From the NCBI GenBank assembly GCA_964460075.1, contig CAYWPC010000011.1:1-64000 (forward strand): a stretch of 64,000 nucleotides of DNA, given 5' to 3'. The translations under genes and the position numbers were made by a program. Positions 27,116 through 35,125 of the stretch are shown one piece after another. The first letter of the stretch is position 1, and each line of letters starts with the position of its first letter. This stretch comes from JAMBLL01 sp964460075 (GTDB lineage: Bacteria; Actinomycetota; Acidimicrobiia; Spongiisociales; UBA5794). The notes beneath the pieces are model-generated. The model saw nothing but the letters and a program-made list of their open reading frames with translations. It searched no databases and was not told where the DNA came from.

Positions 27116-27499
27116 TCAGTACTCGACGTCGAGTACTGAGAGAACCCTGGCGTAGTCGTTGATGACGCCCTGGTGCATCATGATCTTTGCAACATTGCCG
27201 CCGACCTTGATCTTGCCTGTCATGAAGGCCATCTGAACGTTCAACTCCCCTTTGGAGATCGCCTTGGAGGTTTCATAGTCACTCGACACCGTCACATCTG
27301 CACCTTCGAGGATGCCCATGTCGGTTTCGACGGCACCGTCTTGCACCTTGAGGTAGTAGGCGACGTCGCCCGCTGATGTGCCAGACACCTCGAACTGGAC
27401 GCCGAGATCGACGTTGGCAATCGAGTTCTGGAACCCTGGATCGCTGCCAAGTGCCTCTCGAGCTGCACTGAAGTGATCTTCGCTGAGGAAGGTTGCCAC
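27116..27499 (-). CDS. SCP2 sterol-binding domain protein
   Basis: The whole 127-residue protein is one SCP2-like lipid-binding domain, recognised by GDVAYYLKVQDG and the segment with SDYETSKAISKGELN followed by AFMTGKIKVGGNVAKIM. Such single-domain proteins bind lipids or acyl-CoAs in an internal tunnel, and their role in bacteria is poorly defined. Translation begins at GTG 27499 behind AAAGGACC. It converges on HU, sharing the terminator at 27059-27090. Confidence 0.88.
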   Translation of the reverse strand: MATFLSEDHFSAAREALGSDPGFQNSIANVDLGVQFEVSGTSAGDVAYYLKVQDGAVETDMGILEGADVTVSSDYETSKAISKGELNVQMAFMTGKIKVGGNVAKIMMHQGVINDYARVLSVLDVEY

Positions 27500-27636
27500 T
27501 GGTGGTCCTTTCGTGTGGGTGCGTCCGCCAGGAGTCTACCGGATGGCTCGCCGGCCATCCGCTGCCGGCTCTGACGGCATGCCTGACCGTTCAACAGAGA
27601 CGTGTCAGGGCCTACGTGAGCCCCTGGAGCCCTGCT

Positions 27637-27733
27637 GAATGGTGTCTGCAATCAATTGATTACCCTTCGGCTATGCATCTACAGGTTCGACCCTCACAAT
27701 GGCACGGCAACGAGGTAGTTGCAGACACCATTC
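27637..27733. repeat. Perfect 15-bp inverted repeat flanking the start of the VIT-like gene
   Basis: GAATGGTGTCTGCAA (27637-27651) recurs inverted at 27719-27733, 67 bases apart. One arm lies upstream of the -10-like TACCCT (27661-27666) and the other inside codons 16-21. It could be paired operator sites or a cruciform. Confidence 0.8.
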
Positions 27734-28236
27734 GTGAAGTCGTGTTCGGTGCAGAGGACGGCACCGTTCAGAACACAGCTCTCATAGCAGGCATGGTTGG
27801 TGCCGGGCTATCGAGCAGCGTCATCGTCATAGCAGGCATGGTCAACGCGATTGCGGGTGTGCTGTCGATGGCTGTTGGCGCGTATCTTTCATCGAAGGCC
27901 GAGCGCGACACGAGACTTGCCTCCTCATGCGCCGAGCCTGTGAGGAGCTCATCCCCGAGGAGGGACGCCATTGTCATGGCAGTCGCGTATGGGATTGGAG
28001 CGCTTGTCCCGTTGTTTCCGTTTGTGGTTGGCGTCATCGATCCGCACACCGCACTGGCGATTGCTGTCGTTGCAACAGCAGTTGTGTTGTACGGTCTCGG
28101 CGCTGGCAAGGCGATCGCGAGTGGTCAACCGATCGTCCGTTCGGGTCTTGAGATGTTGCTACTCGCTGCAGGTGCTGGACTTGCTGGCTACTTCCTGGGC
28201 GTTCTTGCAGGAGCCGCGTTCGGGGTTGATGGGTGA
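27673..28236 (+). CDS. VIT1/CCC1-family membrane protein, putative iron/manganese transporter
   Basis: The 187 residues resemble VIT/Ccc1 transporters, which move Fe(II) or Mn(II) out of the cytoplasm. An N-terminal charged segment (REVVFGAEDGTVQNTALIAGM, the typical first-helix motif with acidic residues) precedes about five helices, and the AVGAYLSSKAERD segment is characteristic. It lacks the long cytoplasmic metal-binding loop of plant VIT1. The ATG at 27673 is 6 bases after TACCCT and has no Shine-Dalgarno, so the mRNA may be leaderless. The 15-bp inverted repeat around its start hints at a dedicated regulator. Confidence 0.82.
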   Translation: MHLQVRPSQWHGNEVVADTIREVVFGAEDGTVQNTALIAGMVGAGLSSSVIVIAGMVNAIAGVLSMAVGAYLSSKAERDTRLASSCAEPVRSSSPRRDAIVMAVAYGIGALVPLFPFVVGVIDPHTALAIAVVATAVVLYGLGAGKAIASGQPIVRSGLEMLLLAAGAGLAGYFLGVLAGAAFGVDG

Positions 28237-28566
28237 TCGGCAGTCCTTCAAGGTCCAGTCTTCTGTTGTCTGTCACGATCGAGATTCGTTCATGGAAGCG
28301 CTCTTCATCGATACAGATGGGACAGCCCGAGCGGTTTGGAGAAGTATCCGAGTAGGCCGAGTGGATGGGAATCAGGTGAGTGACTGTTTCAGGGCACCGA
28401 GCTGCTACCAGGGCGCATGACACCGCGGTCGTCACTGGTCACGAGAGGGGAGAGACCGAAGGTGACGCACAGGTATCGCACAACAAAGTGCAGTACCGGT
28501 GCCATCCTGTGCCGCCCGTCGAGGGGAAAGAGCTGGGCCTCGAAACGGCTAGAACCCTTGGTATCC
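28237..28566. other. 330-base gap between convergent genes
   Basis: No gene, tRNA or clear terminator found. A region near 28340-28400 looks vaguely tRNA-like but lacks a T-loop and paired acceptor ends. Confidence 0.5.
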
Positions 28567-29322
28567 CTAGGAAAACTTGGTCTTCGGCTTCTCCTCGAGC
28601 ACACCGTCCACATAGATATCCAGCTTCTCGTTGTAGAACGACACGAAACCCGCGATCTGTTGGGATTCGCGCAGTGGCGTGTCATAGCCCCAAGCCACGT
28701 CGTCGTGAGTGGTGCCACTCGTGTTGATCGACCAGTACTGCGCTGTACCTTTGTATGGGCACCCTGTTGTGGTGTCGGATCGCGTCAAGTATTCGAAGCG
28801 GACATCGGTCTTCGGTAGGTAGTACCTGGTAGGGAGGCCCGTCTCGAAGAGGAACCGCGGTTTGTTGGATTCAGCGACGGCTACACCATCGACCTCGACT
28901 CGGATTGTGCGGGAGCTCTGGAGGACATCGATGCGTGTGTAGGGGTCTCGTGCGTGGAAGTAGACTTCATCGTCCTCCTCGAACCAGGCGTCCATCGACC
29001 GCCATCTGAACGAGATGTGCCCCTGCACAGCTTCGAGCTTGGGTTCGTTCCACACCAGCGCCGCCTCGGCCACGGTCGTGTCGCCAACCGTGATATCGCT
29101 TAGATCAGCGGTCCCCCTGCTCGGTGAGCGCTTGGTCGTTCCCGAGTCCGACAACAGGTCCATACGCACCGACTCGCGTGGGAAGTAGTAGGTGGGGTAG
29201 TAGGGAACCTCCCACACCAACTTCACCGCAGTGGAGTCTGCAACCGTCACACCGCCGATCTGTGCGCGGATCCTCTTGGTGCCGTCCTCAACACGGACAC
29301 GGCCTCGGGTCTGGGTCGTCAT
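28567..29322 (-). CDS. Tandem DUF427-domain protein
   Basis: The 251 residues hold two DUF427 domains, one at about 15-110 and one at about 135-235. The second carries the family marks RYYLPKTDVRF and GCPYKGTAQYW. The first has the matching TYYFPRESVRM and GTAD but no Cys-Pro. The domain is a small beta-fold of unknown activity, common in actinobacteria. The ATG at 29322 has GAGGAG upstream. It stands alone between a convergent transporter gene and the sdh operon. Confidence 0.88.
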   Translation of the reverse strand: MTTQTRGRVRVEDGTKRIRAQIGGVTVADSTAVKLVWEVPYYPTYYFPRESVRMDLLSDSGTTKRSPSRGTADLSDITVGDTTVAEAALVWNEPKLEAVQGHISFRWRSMDAWFEEDDEVYFHARDPYTRIDVLQSSRTIRVEVDGVAVAESNKPRFLFETGLPTRYYLPKTDVRFEYLTRSDTTTGCPYKGTAQYWSINTSGTTHDDVAWGYDTPLRESQQIAGFVSFYNEKLDIYVDGVLEEKPKTKFS

Positions 29323-29386
29323 CGATGCTCCTCAAGTCGTTGATGACTCAACGCGTCTGCATCGTCGATGATTCCCAGGGCTGTCG

Positions 29387-29413
29387 TGGCGCCTGGCACG
29401 GTGCCAGACGCCA
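29387..29413 (-). terminator. Hairpin after sdhB
   Basis: TGGCG-C-CTGGCA (29387-29398) pairs with TGCCAG-A-CGCCA (29402-29413) with one mismatch and a 3-base loop. It lies 14 bases past the sdhB stop. No U-tract. Confidence 0.5.
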
Positions 29414-29426
29414 TCGGTTGGCTGCG

Positions 29427-30188
29427 TTAGGACTGGCCCGACTTCACGAGGTTCTTGAACTGCGCCCTGACATAGTCCCGGTTCATGAAGGCGATGAAGT
29501 CGATCGAGATCGACTTCGGGCACGCCTTTTCACACTCGCCGTAGTTCGTGCACGAGCCGAAGTACTCCTCCATCGTCTCCACCATCGCCACGGTACGCGT
29601 GTAGCGCTCAGGCTGGCCCTGTGGCAGCAGGTTCAGGTGGCTGAGCTTCGCTGCGACGAACAGGTTCGCTGCGCTGTTGGGACACGCTGCGACACAAGCA
29701 GCGCATCCAATGCACGCCGCAGCGTCCATCGACGCCTCTGCGGCTTCCTTCGGCACGGCAATGATGTTCGCGTCGGGTGCCGCCCCTGTGTTGATCGAGA
29801 TGTAGCCCCCGGATTCAACGATGCGATCGAACGGTGAGCGATCGACGATGAGATCCTTGACGACGGGAAACGCTGTTGCTCTCCACGGCTCGATCGTGAT
29901 CGTGTCACCGTCTGAGAACTTTCGCATGTGGAGCTGGCAGGTAGCTGTCCCCGACTGGGGTCCATGAGGCTTCCCGTTGATCATGAGCCCGCACATACCA
30001 CAAATACCCTCACGGCAGTCGTGGTCGAATGCGATCGGATCCTCTCCAGATGCGTTGAGATCCTCGTTGACCTGGTCGAGCATTTCGAGGAACGATGCCT
30101 CATCGCTGACGTTTGTTGCCGAGTAGGTTGTGAACTCACCCTTGGCATTCGCGCTGGCCTGTCTCCAGACCTTCAGTGACAGGTCCAT
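29427..30188 (-). CDS. sdhB: Succinate dehydrogenase iron-sulfur subunit
   Basis: SdhB passes electrons from the flavin subunit to the membrane cytochrome. The 253 residues show the plant-type [2Fe-2S] cysteines (CREGICGMCG and a later C in TATCQ). The bacterial-ferredoxin part has CIGCAACVAACPNS and the second cluster region CTNYGECEKACPK. It starts at ATG 30188, whose A is shared with the sdhA stop (TAATG). A longer open frame upstream runs inside sdhA and is not real. The order sdhC-sdhA-sdhB is that of single-cytochrome enzymes. Confidence 0.96.
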   Translation of the reverse strand: MDLSLKVWRQASANAKGEFTTYSATNVSDEASFLEMLDQVNEDLNASGEDPIAFDHDCREGICGMCGLMINGKPHGPQSGTATCQLHMRKFSDGDTITIEPWRATAFPVVKDLIVDRSPFDRIVESGGYISINTGAAPDANIIAVPKEAAEASMDAAACIGCAACVAACPNSAANLFVAAKLSHLNLLPQGQPERYTRTVAMVETMEEYFGSCTNYGECEKACPKSISIDFIAFMNRDYVRAQFKNLVKSGQS

Positions 30189-32122
30189 TACTTGTAGCTC
30201 CTCTGCGTCAAAGCGACGTACTCGAACTCGAGAGGTTCCTTGTGAAGCGCCTGCCTGGCATCCTCGCCGCTCCACGCCCAAGCCGCGACGTAGGCGTAGT
30301 TCTCGTCGTCTCGTTTGGCCTCGCCGTCTTCCGTCTGATGCTCCAGCCTGAAGTGGCCACCGCAGCTCTCCTCTCTGTCGAGAGCATCGACGCACATCAG
30401 CTCTGCCAATTCGAAGAAGTCGGCGACCCTGCCTGCCCGCTCAAGGGACTGGTTGAGCGAGTCCGCAGTGCCAATGACTCGTAGATCCTTCCAGAATTCG
30501 GCTTGAATCGTTCGTATCTCGTCTATGGCTTTCTCGAGGCCTTCACGGTTTCTTGCAAGGCCGCAGTACTCGATCATGACTTTGCCGAGTTGTCGGTGGA
30601 AATGGTCGACGGATTGTGTTCCGTTTATCGCCAGGAACCGCTCGGTCCGCTCGTTGATGCTGTTGACCGTCTCGATGAACACGGCGTCGCCCGTCGAAAC
30701 CGGATCGACGTTCAGGTACTCGGAGAGATACTCGCCAACCGTGTACGGCAAGACGAAGTACCCGTCCGCGAGCCCTTGCATCAGAGCAGATGCTCCGAGC
30801 CGATTCGCGCCATGGTCGGAGAAGTTTGCCTCCCCAATGGCGTACAGGCCAGGGACCGTGGTCATGAGGTTGTAATCCACCCACAGGCCACCCATCGTGT
30901 AGTGCGGCGCCGGATAGATACGCATCGGAACCTCGTACGGGTTCTCGTCGGTGATGCGCTCGTACATCTCGAACAAGTTGCCGTATCGCTCCTCGATCTT
31001 GGCCCTGGTGAGTCGCGCGATCGCGCTGCTGAAGTCGAGGTAGACCCCGTTCTTGAGCGGTCCGACACCTCGGTTCTGATCGATCATGCGCATTGCAGCC
31101 CGTGATGCAACATCACGCGGCACGAGATTGCCGAACGCCGGATACTGCCGCTCCAGGTAGTAATCGCGTTCGTCTTCGGGGATGTCGTTCGGTTGCCGTG
31201 TGTCACCAGGATCCACCGGTACCCAAATGCGACCGTCGTTGCGCAGCGACTCGGACATGAGTGTCAGTTTTGACTGGAACTCATCCGACGCAGGGATACA
31301 CGTCGGGTGAATCTGTGTGAACGACGGGTTCGCGAAGTAGGCACCCTTCCTGTGTGCACGCCATGCCGCCGTTGCGTTGCAGGCCATTGCGTTGGTCGAA
31401 AGGAAGAACACATTGGAATATCCGCCCGTCGCGAGCACGACAGCGTGGGCCGAATGCGCGGTGATCTCACCTGTGATCAAGTCACGGACGACGACACCGA
31501 CCGCTCGCCCGTCCTTGGTGACGAGTTCGAGCATCTCCGAGCGGTTGTGGAACTCCACGGTTCCAGCATCGATCTGCCTCGCCAAGGCCTGATACGCACC
31601 AAGGAGTAATTGCTGACCAGTCTGGCCACGCGCGTAGAACGTCCTCGATACCTGAGCGCCACCGAAGGAGCGATTGTCGAGCAGTCCACCGTACTCCCGT
31701 GCGAACGGCACACCTTGGGCGGTTGCTTGATCGATGATCTCGTTGGATACTTCGGCGAGTCGGTACACATTTGACTCCCTGGATCGGTAGTCGCCCCCCT
31801 TCACCGTGTCGTAGAACAGCCGGAAGATCGAGTCTCCATCGTTCGGGTAATTCTTGGCCGCGTTGATGCCACCTTGGGCCGCGATCGAGTGGGCTCGCCT
31901 GGGGGAGTCGTGATAGGTGAAGACCTTGACGTTGTAGCCCAGTTCACCGAACGTCGCCGCGGCAGATGCACCAGCGAGCCCGGTGCCGATAACGATGATC
32001 TCGTACTTGCGTTTGTTCGCAGGGTTGACCAGCTTCGTCTTGAACTTGTGGTTGACCCAGCGGTCCGCGATGGGCCCATCTGGAGTCCTTGCATCGAGGG
32101 TGGGGGGGTGGTTGTCCGTCAC
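30188..32122 (-). CDS. sdhA: Succinate dehydrogenase flavoprotein subunit
   Basis: SdhA oxidises succinate to fumarate with covalently bound FAD. The 644 residues have the dinucleotide fold IIVIGTGLAGASAAATFGELGY, the FAD-attachment region HSIAAQGGINAAKNYPNDGDS, and the active-site region YPAPHYTMGGLWVDYN. It is longer than the E. coli type (588) and resembles the Bacteroidetes/actinobacterial fumarate-reductase-like class that pairs with a di-heme cytochrome. Translation starts at GTG 32122 behind GGAAGGTAGG. The direction (oxidation or fumarate reduction) cannot be told by sequence. Confidence 0.96.
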   Translation of the reverse strand: MTDNHPPTLDARTPDGPIADRWVNHKFKTKLVNPANKRKYEIIVIGTGLAGASAAATFGELGYNVKVFTYHDSPRRAHSIAAQGGINAAKNYPNDGDSIFRLFYDTVKGGDYRSRESNVYRLAEVSNEIIDQATAQGVPFAREYGGLLDNRSFGGAQVSRTFYARGQTGQQLLLGAYQALARQIDAGTVEFHNRSEMLELVTKDGRAVGVVVRDLITGEITAHSAHAVVLATGGYSNVFFLSTNAMACNATAAWRAHRKGAYFANPSFTQIHPTCIPASDEFQSKLTLMSESLRNDGRIWVPVDPGDTRQPNDIPEDERDYYLERQYPAFGNLVPRDVASRAAMRMIDQNRGVGPLKNGVYLDFSSAIARLTRAKIEERYGNLFEMYERITDENPYEVPMRIYPAPHYTMGGLWVDYNLMTTVPGLYAIGEANFSDHGANRLGASALMQGLADGYFVLPYTVGEYLSEYLNVDPVSTGDAVFIETVNSINERTERFLAINGTQSVDHFHRQLGKVMIEYCGLARNREGLEKAIDEIRTIQAEFWKDLRVIGTADSLNQSLERAGRVADFFELAELMCVDALDREESCGGHFRLEHQTEDGEAKRDDENYAYVAAWAWSGEDARQALHKEPLEFEYVALTQRSYK

Positions 32123-32140
32123 TGTCTGCCTACCTTCCGA

Positions 32141-32884
32141 TCACGAGACCCAGCCGGTCCACACGGCCAGTACGATCGCAACGTTTCCGATGAATATCAC
32201 CCCTGCGAAAGCCACGGCGAAGTAGCGTCGAAGGATCTTGTATCTCGCGTTGACGCTTCCGAGGCTCTGGAACAAGCTCCACGCACCGTGGTAGATGTGC
32301 AGAGCAAGAGCGCCCTGTGCAACGAGGTACAAGATGGCCACGAGCGGTCGAGTAAGGCTTGTCGTTACGTTGTTGTACGCCGCGAGGTATTCGAATTCAG
32401 GGTTCGCCCAGCCGACAGTCAAGTCGGCGAGATGGAACAAGACGAAGAGCAGGATGATCACGCCACCCCAGCGCATCGTGCGGTTTGCGTAATTCACCGC
32501 TTCGTACTGGCGTGTTGCCTCGTACCGTCCGTGGCCTCTCGCCGCGATGTTACGTCTGGTCAGCTCTGCTGCCGCGTAGATGTGGATCACGAAGATCGCT
32601 ATCAAACCGATGCGGAAAAGCCAAAGGATTGATTGCTCAGGAAGGAGGTCCCCTCCGAGGCTTCTCAGCGCTTCTGCGTACAGATCGATTTCGAATTGAC
32701 CGGCCCCGTTGGCTCCGAGAAAGATCTTGAGGTTCCCGAGCAGATGCGCCAGCAGGTAGAGCAGGAGGCCGATCCCGGTAAGCCCCATTGACCACTTGAG
32801 GCCAATCGACGAGGAGAAGAACCCCCCGAACCAGGAGCGCCAACCCTGGCGAGCGTGAACTTCGGCGCGTTTCGTGGTCGTCAC
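32141..32884 (-). CDS. sdhC: Succinate dehydrogenase cytochrome b subunit
   Basis: The 247-residue membrane anchor has five helices (about 30-48, 78-98, 120-142, 165-185 and 215-240), matching the single-polypeptide di-heme cytochrome b that replaces separate SdhC and SdhD. Conserved His residues occur in LLAHLLGN, FVIHIYAAAE, LFHLADLT and LHIYHGAW, candidates for axial heme ligands. The GTG at 32884 has AAGGAAGG upstream. The frame stays open 77 codons further, but that part is not membrane-like and is probably untranslated. It is first in sdhCAB. Confidence 0.93.
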   Translation of the reverse strand: MTTTKRAEVHARQGWRSWFGGFFSSSIGLKWSMGLTGIGLLLYLLAHLLGNLKIFLGANGAGQFEIDLYAEALRSLGGDLLPEQSILWLFRIGLIAIFVIHIYAAAELTRRNIAARGHGRYEATRQYEAVNYANRTMRWGGVIILLFVLFHLADLTVGWANPEFEYLAAYNNVTTSLTRPLVAILYLVAQGALALHIYHGAWSLFQSLGSVNARYKILRRYFAVAFAGVIFIGNVAIVLAVWTGWVS

Positions 32885-33096
32885 TGAACCTTCCTTGCCG
32901 CGTGTGTCTTCAAGAGTATCGTCGACCCGCGTCGCAGTGTCGAAACGAGAATGGGTGAGTCTCTGCCCAGCGGCGCGGATCGGGTCGATGGCAGTTCTTT
33001 GATCGAAACGGCTCCGATTGGCTGTGTGCGTCCAGGTCGCGTCGAGCCCTCGGGAGGACGCGTCGGGCGTTAGGTCCTTGACAATTGCAACGAAAT

Positions 33097-33137
33097 GCGC
33101 GCGCGAGCTTGACACGCGCGCGCGGTGTTGGTTGAAT
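33097..33137 (+). promoter_or_regulatory. whiB promoter with alternating CG arms around the -35
   Basis: TTGACA (33109-33114, perfect consensus) and TTGAAT (33132-33137) are 17 bases apart. The -35 lies in the loop of an inverted repeat of alternating C and G (33097-33105 and 33115-33124), a possible operator or Z-DNA-prone element. Confidence 0.7.
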
Positions 33138-33172
33138 TACAGAAGTGTAATTACGCTGTTGTAGGAGACAAC

Positions 33173-33460
33173 GTGTTCATAGACCTCATTGAGGCGTTGC
33201 AAGCTGAAGGTATCGACATGGCGTGGCAGGACTTTGCCAACTGCCGCGGCGCCGATCCCAATCTCTTTTTCCCTGAGCGAGGGGCGTCGACGCGCACAGC
33301 CAAGCAGATCTGCCGAGAGTGCGCAGTGCAAGGCGAATGTCTTGAGTTCGCGATCGTATCGAGCGAGAAATTCGGAATTTGGGGAGCGCTCTCCGAACGT
33401 GAGCGTCGCAAGATCCGGCGTGAGCGGCAGATAGCGGCGCGCCACCGTCGGGCAGGCTGA
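33173..33460 (+). CDS. whiB: WhiB-family transcription regulator
   Basis: WhiB proteins bind a [4Fe-4S] cluster and act with sigma factors in actinobacteria. The 95 residues contain the four cluster cysteines in NCRG and ICRECAVQGEC, the Gly/Trp turn GIWGALSERER, and a basic C-terminal tail (RKIRRERQIAARHRRAG) for DNA contact. It looks like the WhiB1/WhiB2 type in size. GTG 33173 is favoured by AGGAG 5 bases upstream, and ATG 33218 is a shorter alternative. It is divergent from sdhCAB, with a strong consensus promoter. Confidence 0.93.
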   Translation: MFIDLIEALQAEGIDMAWQDFANCRGADPNLFFPERGASTRTAKQICRECAVQGECLEFAIVSSEKFGIWGALSERERRKIRRERQIAARHRRAG

Positions 33461-33493
33461 TCAGATCTGATCTGACTGCTGACGGTCATCCTT

Positions 33494-33499
33494 TAGAAT
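33494..33499 (+). promoter_or_regulatory. -10 box of the gene at 33530
   Basis: TAGAAT lies here with TCTGAC 17 bases upstream (33471-33476). It is followed by GGGAGGA before GTG 33530. Confidence 0.45.
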
Positions 33500-33529
33500 C
33501 ATTCGCAGCACATCTCCAGGGAGGACCAG

Positions 33530-34465
33530 GTGACTGTTGTAGCAATTGTCCTGCTCGTCGTCATCGCCGCAACGGTTGCGGCGTTCGCCATGAACGCCGT
33601 TCGGACAGCCGGCGAAACTGCTGAAAGGGCCGCGGATGCGAAGCCACCACTTCCGAAGCGTCCGATGCCGCTCGTCACGACGTTTCACGTCAAGGGACAT
33701 ACGGCGAGCACCGTGTTCAACGTACCGCTCGGCGAGGCGGCCCCTGGGCGGCATCTCGTCGATCTCTTATGCGCGTCGGCCGTTGAGTATGTGCGGCAGA
33801 AATCTGAGGAAGGGCTTCCCCTCGATGGTGTTCGGCACATCGAAGTGTCCGCTATGCGTGGAGGCGAACCTGAGGTGATCGGATCGGTCGATCTCCCTGA
33901 CGTTGGTGTCCTACCGGAGGCCGACCTGACGGTGCTTGTCGAGCCGACGCACGATCCGATCGGAGCCGTTGCGGAGGTCATCGCGGTCACGGCTGTCGCC
34001 CCACCTGCCGCCGCCGCGACGCTCGAACCGATCGCCGAGTTCCTTCAGCTTTCAGGTCCGACGGAGGCGCATCTACGCGCCATCGGCGTCGATCCTGAAT
34101 CGATGACTCTCGAGGATCTCGTCCTCGGACTCCTACGTGTGAGCGGCTACGACGTCCATGTTGGGAGATCAGGGTTCACGATGGGTTCAGACGGCAGGGC
34201 TGCAACATATGGCCTCAGTCGGGCAGGCCAATCAACGGTGCTCGTCATCTTGAGTCACGAGCACGGGTCGTACCCGGAGCTTGATGAGAAGCTGCTGTCG
34301 GAATTCGCTGTGGGTGTCGCCCAAACCAACCCGGACGTCGCAGTACTCGTCACGGACAAGTACGGCCCTTACGCGTTGTACGAGAGGGAGAAGCGCGACA
34401 AGCGTCTCGTGTTCGTCACTAGGGAACGTCTCCAGGCATTTGTCGATTCTTTCGGTGTTGCATAG
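33530..34465 (+). CDS. Membrane-anchored protein of unknown function
   Basis: The 311 residues begin with one hydrophobic helix (about 3-22). An Ala/Val/Pro-rich region follows, then an alpha/beta-looking C-terminal domain (about 185-311) ending VFVTRERLQAFVDSFGVA. The segment with LEDLVLGLLRVSGYDV is faintly reminiscent of restriction-endonuclease-like folds, but no catalytic motif is visible, so I make no claim. GTG 33530 is preceded by GGGAGGA. It sits between whiB and tatA on the same strand. Confidence 0.7.
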   Translation: MTVVAIVLLVVIAATVAAFAMNAVRTAGETAERAADAKPPLPKRPMPLVTTFHVKGHTASTVFNVPLGEAAPGRHLVDLLCASAVEYVRQKSEEGLPLDGVRHIEVSAMRGGEPEVIGSVDLPDVGVLPEADLTVLVEPTHDPIGAVAEVIAVTAVAPPAAAATLEPIAEFLQLSGPTEAHLRAIGVDPESMTLEDLVLGLLRVSGYDVHVGRSGFTMGSDGRAATYGLSRAGQSTVLVILSHEHGSYPELDEKLLSEFAVGVAQTNPDVAVLVTDKYGPYALYEREKRDKRLVFVTRERLQAFVDSFGVA

Positions 34466-34483
34466 TCGTCTCAAATCGCGCAG

Positions 34484-34492
34484 TGATACACT
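34484..34492 (+). promoter_or_regulatory. Extended -10 upstream of tatA
   Basis: TGATACACT is an extended -10. It lies inside an inverted repeat (CAGTG-ATA-CACTG within CGTCTC...GAGACG, 34468-34502). Confidence 0.45.
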
Positions 34493-34514
34493 GAGGAGAC
34501 GAAAGGAGTACCTT

Positions 34515-34706
34515 GTGCTCGCATTTATTCGAAACCTCGGTGGGCCTGAAATCCTCATCATCCTCGTCGTTGTGATGTTCCTGTTTGGCGCGAAGAAGCT
34601 CCCGGAGCTCGCCCGATCCCTTGGCGTTTCTGCCAAGGAGTTCAAGAAGGGTGTTGAAGAAGGAGCCGCCGAGGCGGAGTCAAGCGAAGAGGACACGCCC
34701 GTCTAG
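34515..34706 (+). CDS. tatA: Sec-independent translocase subunit TatA
   Basis: The 63 residues have the TatA layout: a short N-terminal helix (GGPEILIILVVVMFLFG), the FGxxKLPE hinge (FGAKKLPELARSLG), an amphipathic helix, and an acidic tail. TatA forms the pore of the twin-arginine pathway for folded proteins. TatC is not in this window. GTG 34515 is favoured because AAAGGAG lies 6 bases upstream. An open frame extends well upstream inside the previous gene but is not TatA-like. Confidence 0.92.
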   Translation: MLAFIRNLGGPEILIILVVVMFLFGAKKLPELARSLGVSAKEFKKGVEEGAAEAESSEEDTPV

Positions 34707-34991
34707 TAACTCTCCTAGCGACCTGCGACGAGCGGCCCACACGTAGTGGTGACCCGCCGCCGCGGATCGTTGGGACCGCAACCGGTCATCCCCAGCAATG
34801 ACCTTCCACCTCCCTGCGACACTCCGTAGCCGCCGCTGCAACCCACGGGGAGATGTGCAGGCACCGCGCTGTTCGTTGTCGTACCGTTCGATGGCAGAGG
34901 CCCTGAGACCACGATTCTCACACTGTGTACGTGGATGGAAATCTGACACGCCGCTGGGGTCTGAGGAACCTTCGATCCGTGTAGTTGGAAT

Positions 34992-35009
34992 CCCGCCATA
35001 CGTGGCGGG
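34992..35009. repeat. Perfect 7-bp hairpin
   Basis: CCCGCCA-TACG-TGGCGGG. It is 285 bases past tatA and 116 before the sigma factor. It may be a weak terminator or an operator. Confidence 0.4.
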
Positions 35010-35111
35010 GCGGCCTGGTTCTCGTATCGGATCGGCCGCCGTGACTACCCGAGTATCGGCGTGGGTCAATAGACTCACCAGGGCCCAGGAACTCCCTGAG
35101 CGATCGCGGCG

Positions 35112-35117
35112 TTATAT
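35112..35117 (+). promoter_or_regulatory. -10 box of the ECF sigma gene (leaderless)
   Basis: TTATAT is followed by 8 bases and ATG 35126, which supports that start over ATG 35135. Confidence 0.45.
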
Positions 35118-35125
35118 GCCACGAG

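Larger units (their letters stand above)
34707..35125. other. 419-base intergenic region before the sigma-factor operon
   Basis: No convincing gene. A perfect 7-bp hairpin lies at 34992-35009 and a leaderless-type -10 at 35112-35117. Another -10-like TAGACT occurs near 35067. Confidence 0.5.

Noticed and set aside
28337..28410. Possible tRNA-Ser/Leu-like sequence
   Set aside because: Only the first part resembles a tRNA D-arm. There is no T-loop consensus and the ends do not pair.
28420..28480. Riboswitch-like stem region with purine-rich loop
   Set aside because: I could not match it to a known riboswitch core, and no downstream gene on that strand would use it.
31874..32632. 252-codon forward open frame across sdhA/sdhC
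   Set aside because: It is antisense to the well-supported sdh genes and spans their junction.
34680..35078. 132-codon minus-strand open frame upstream of the sigma gene
   Set aside because: Runs into the 3' end of tatA, has no ribosome-binding site and no recognisable domain.
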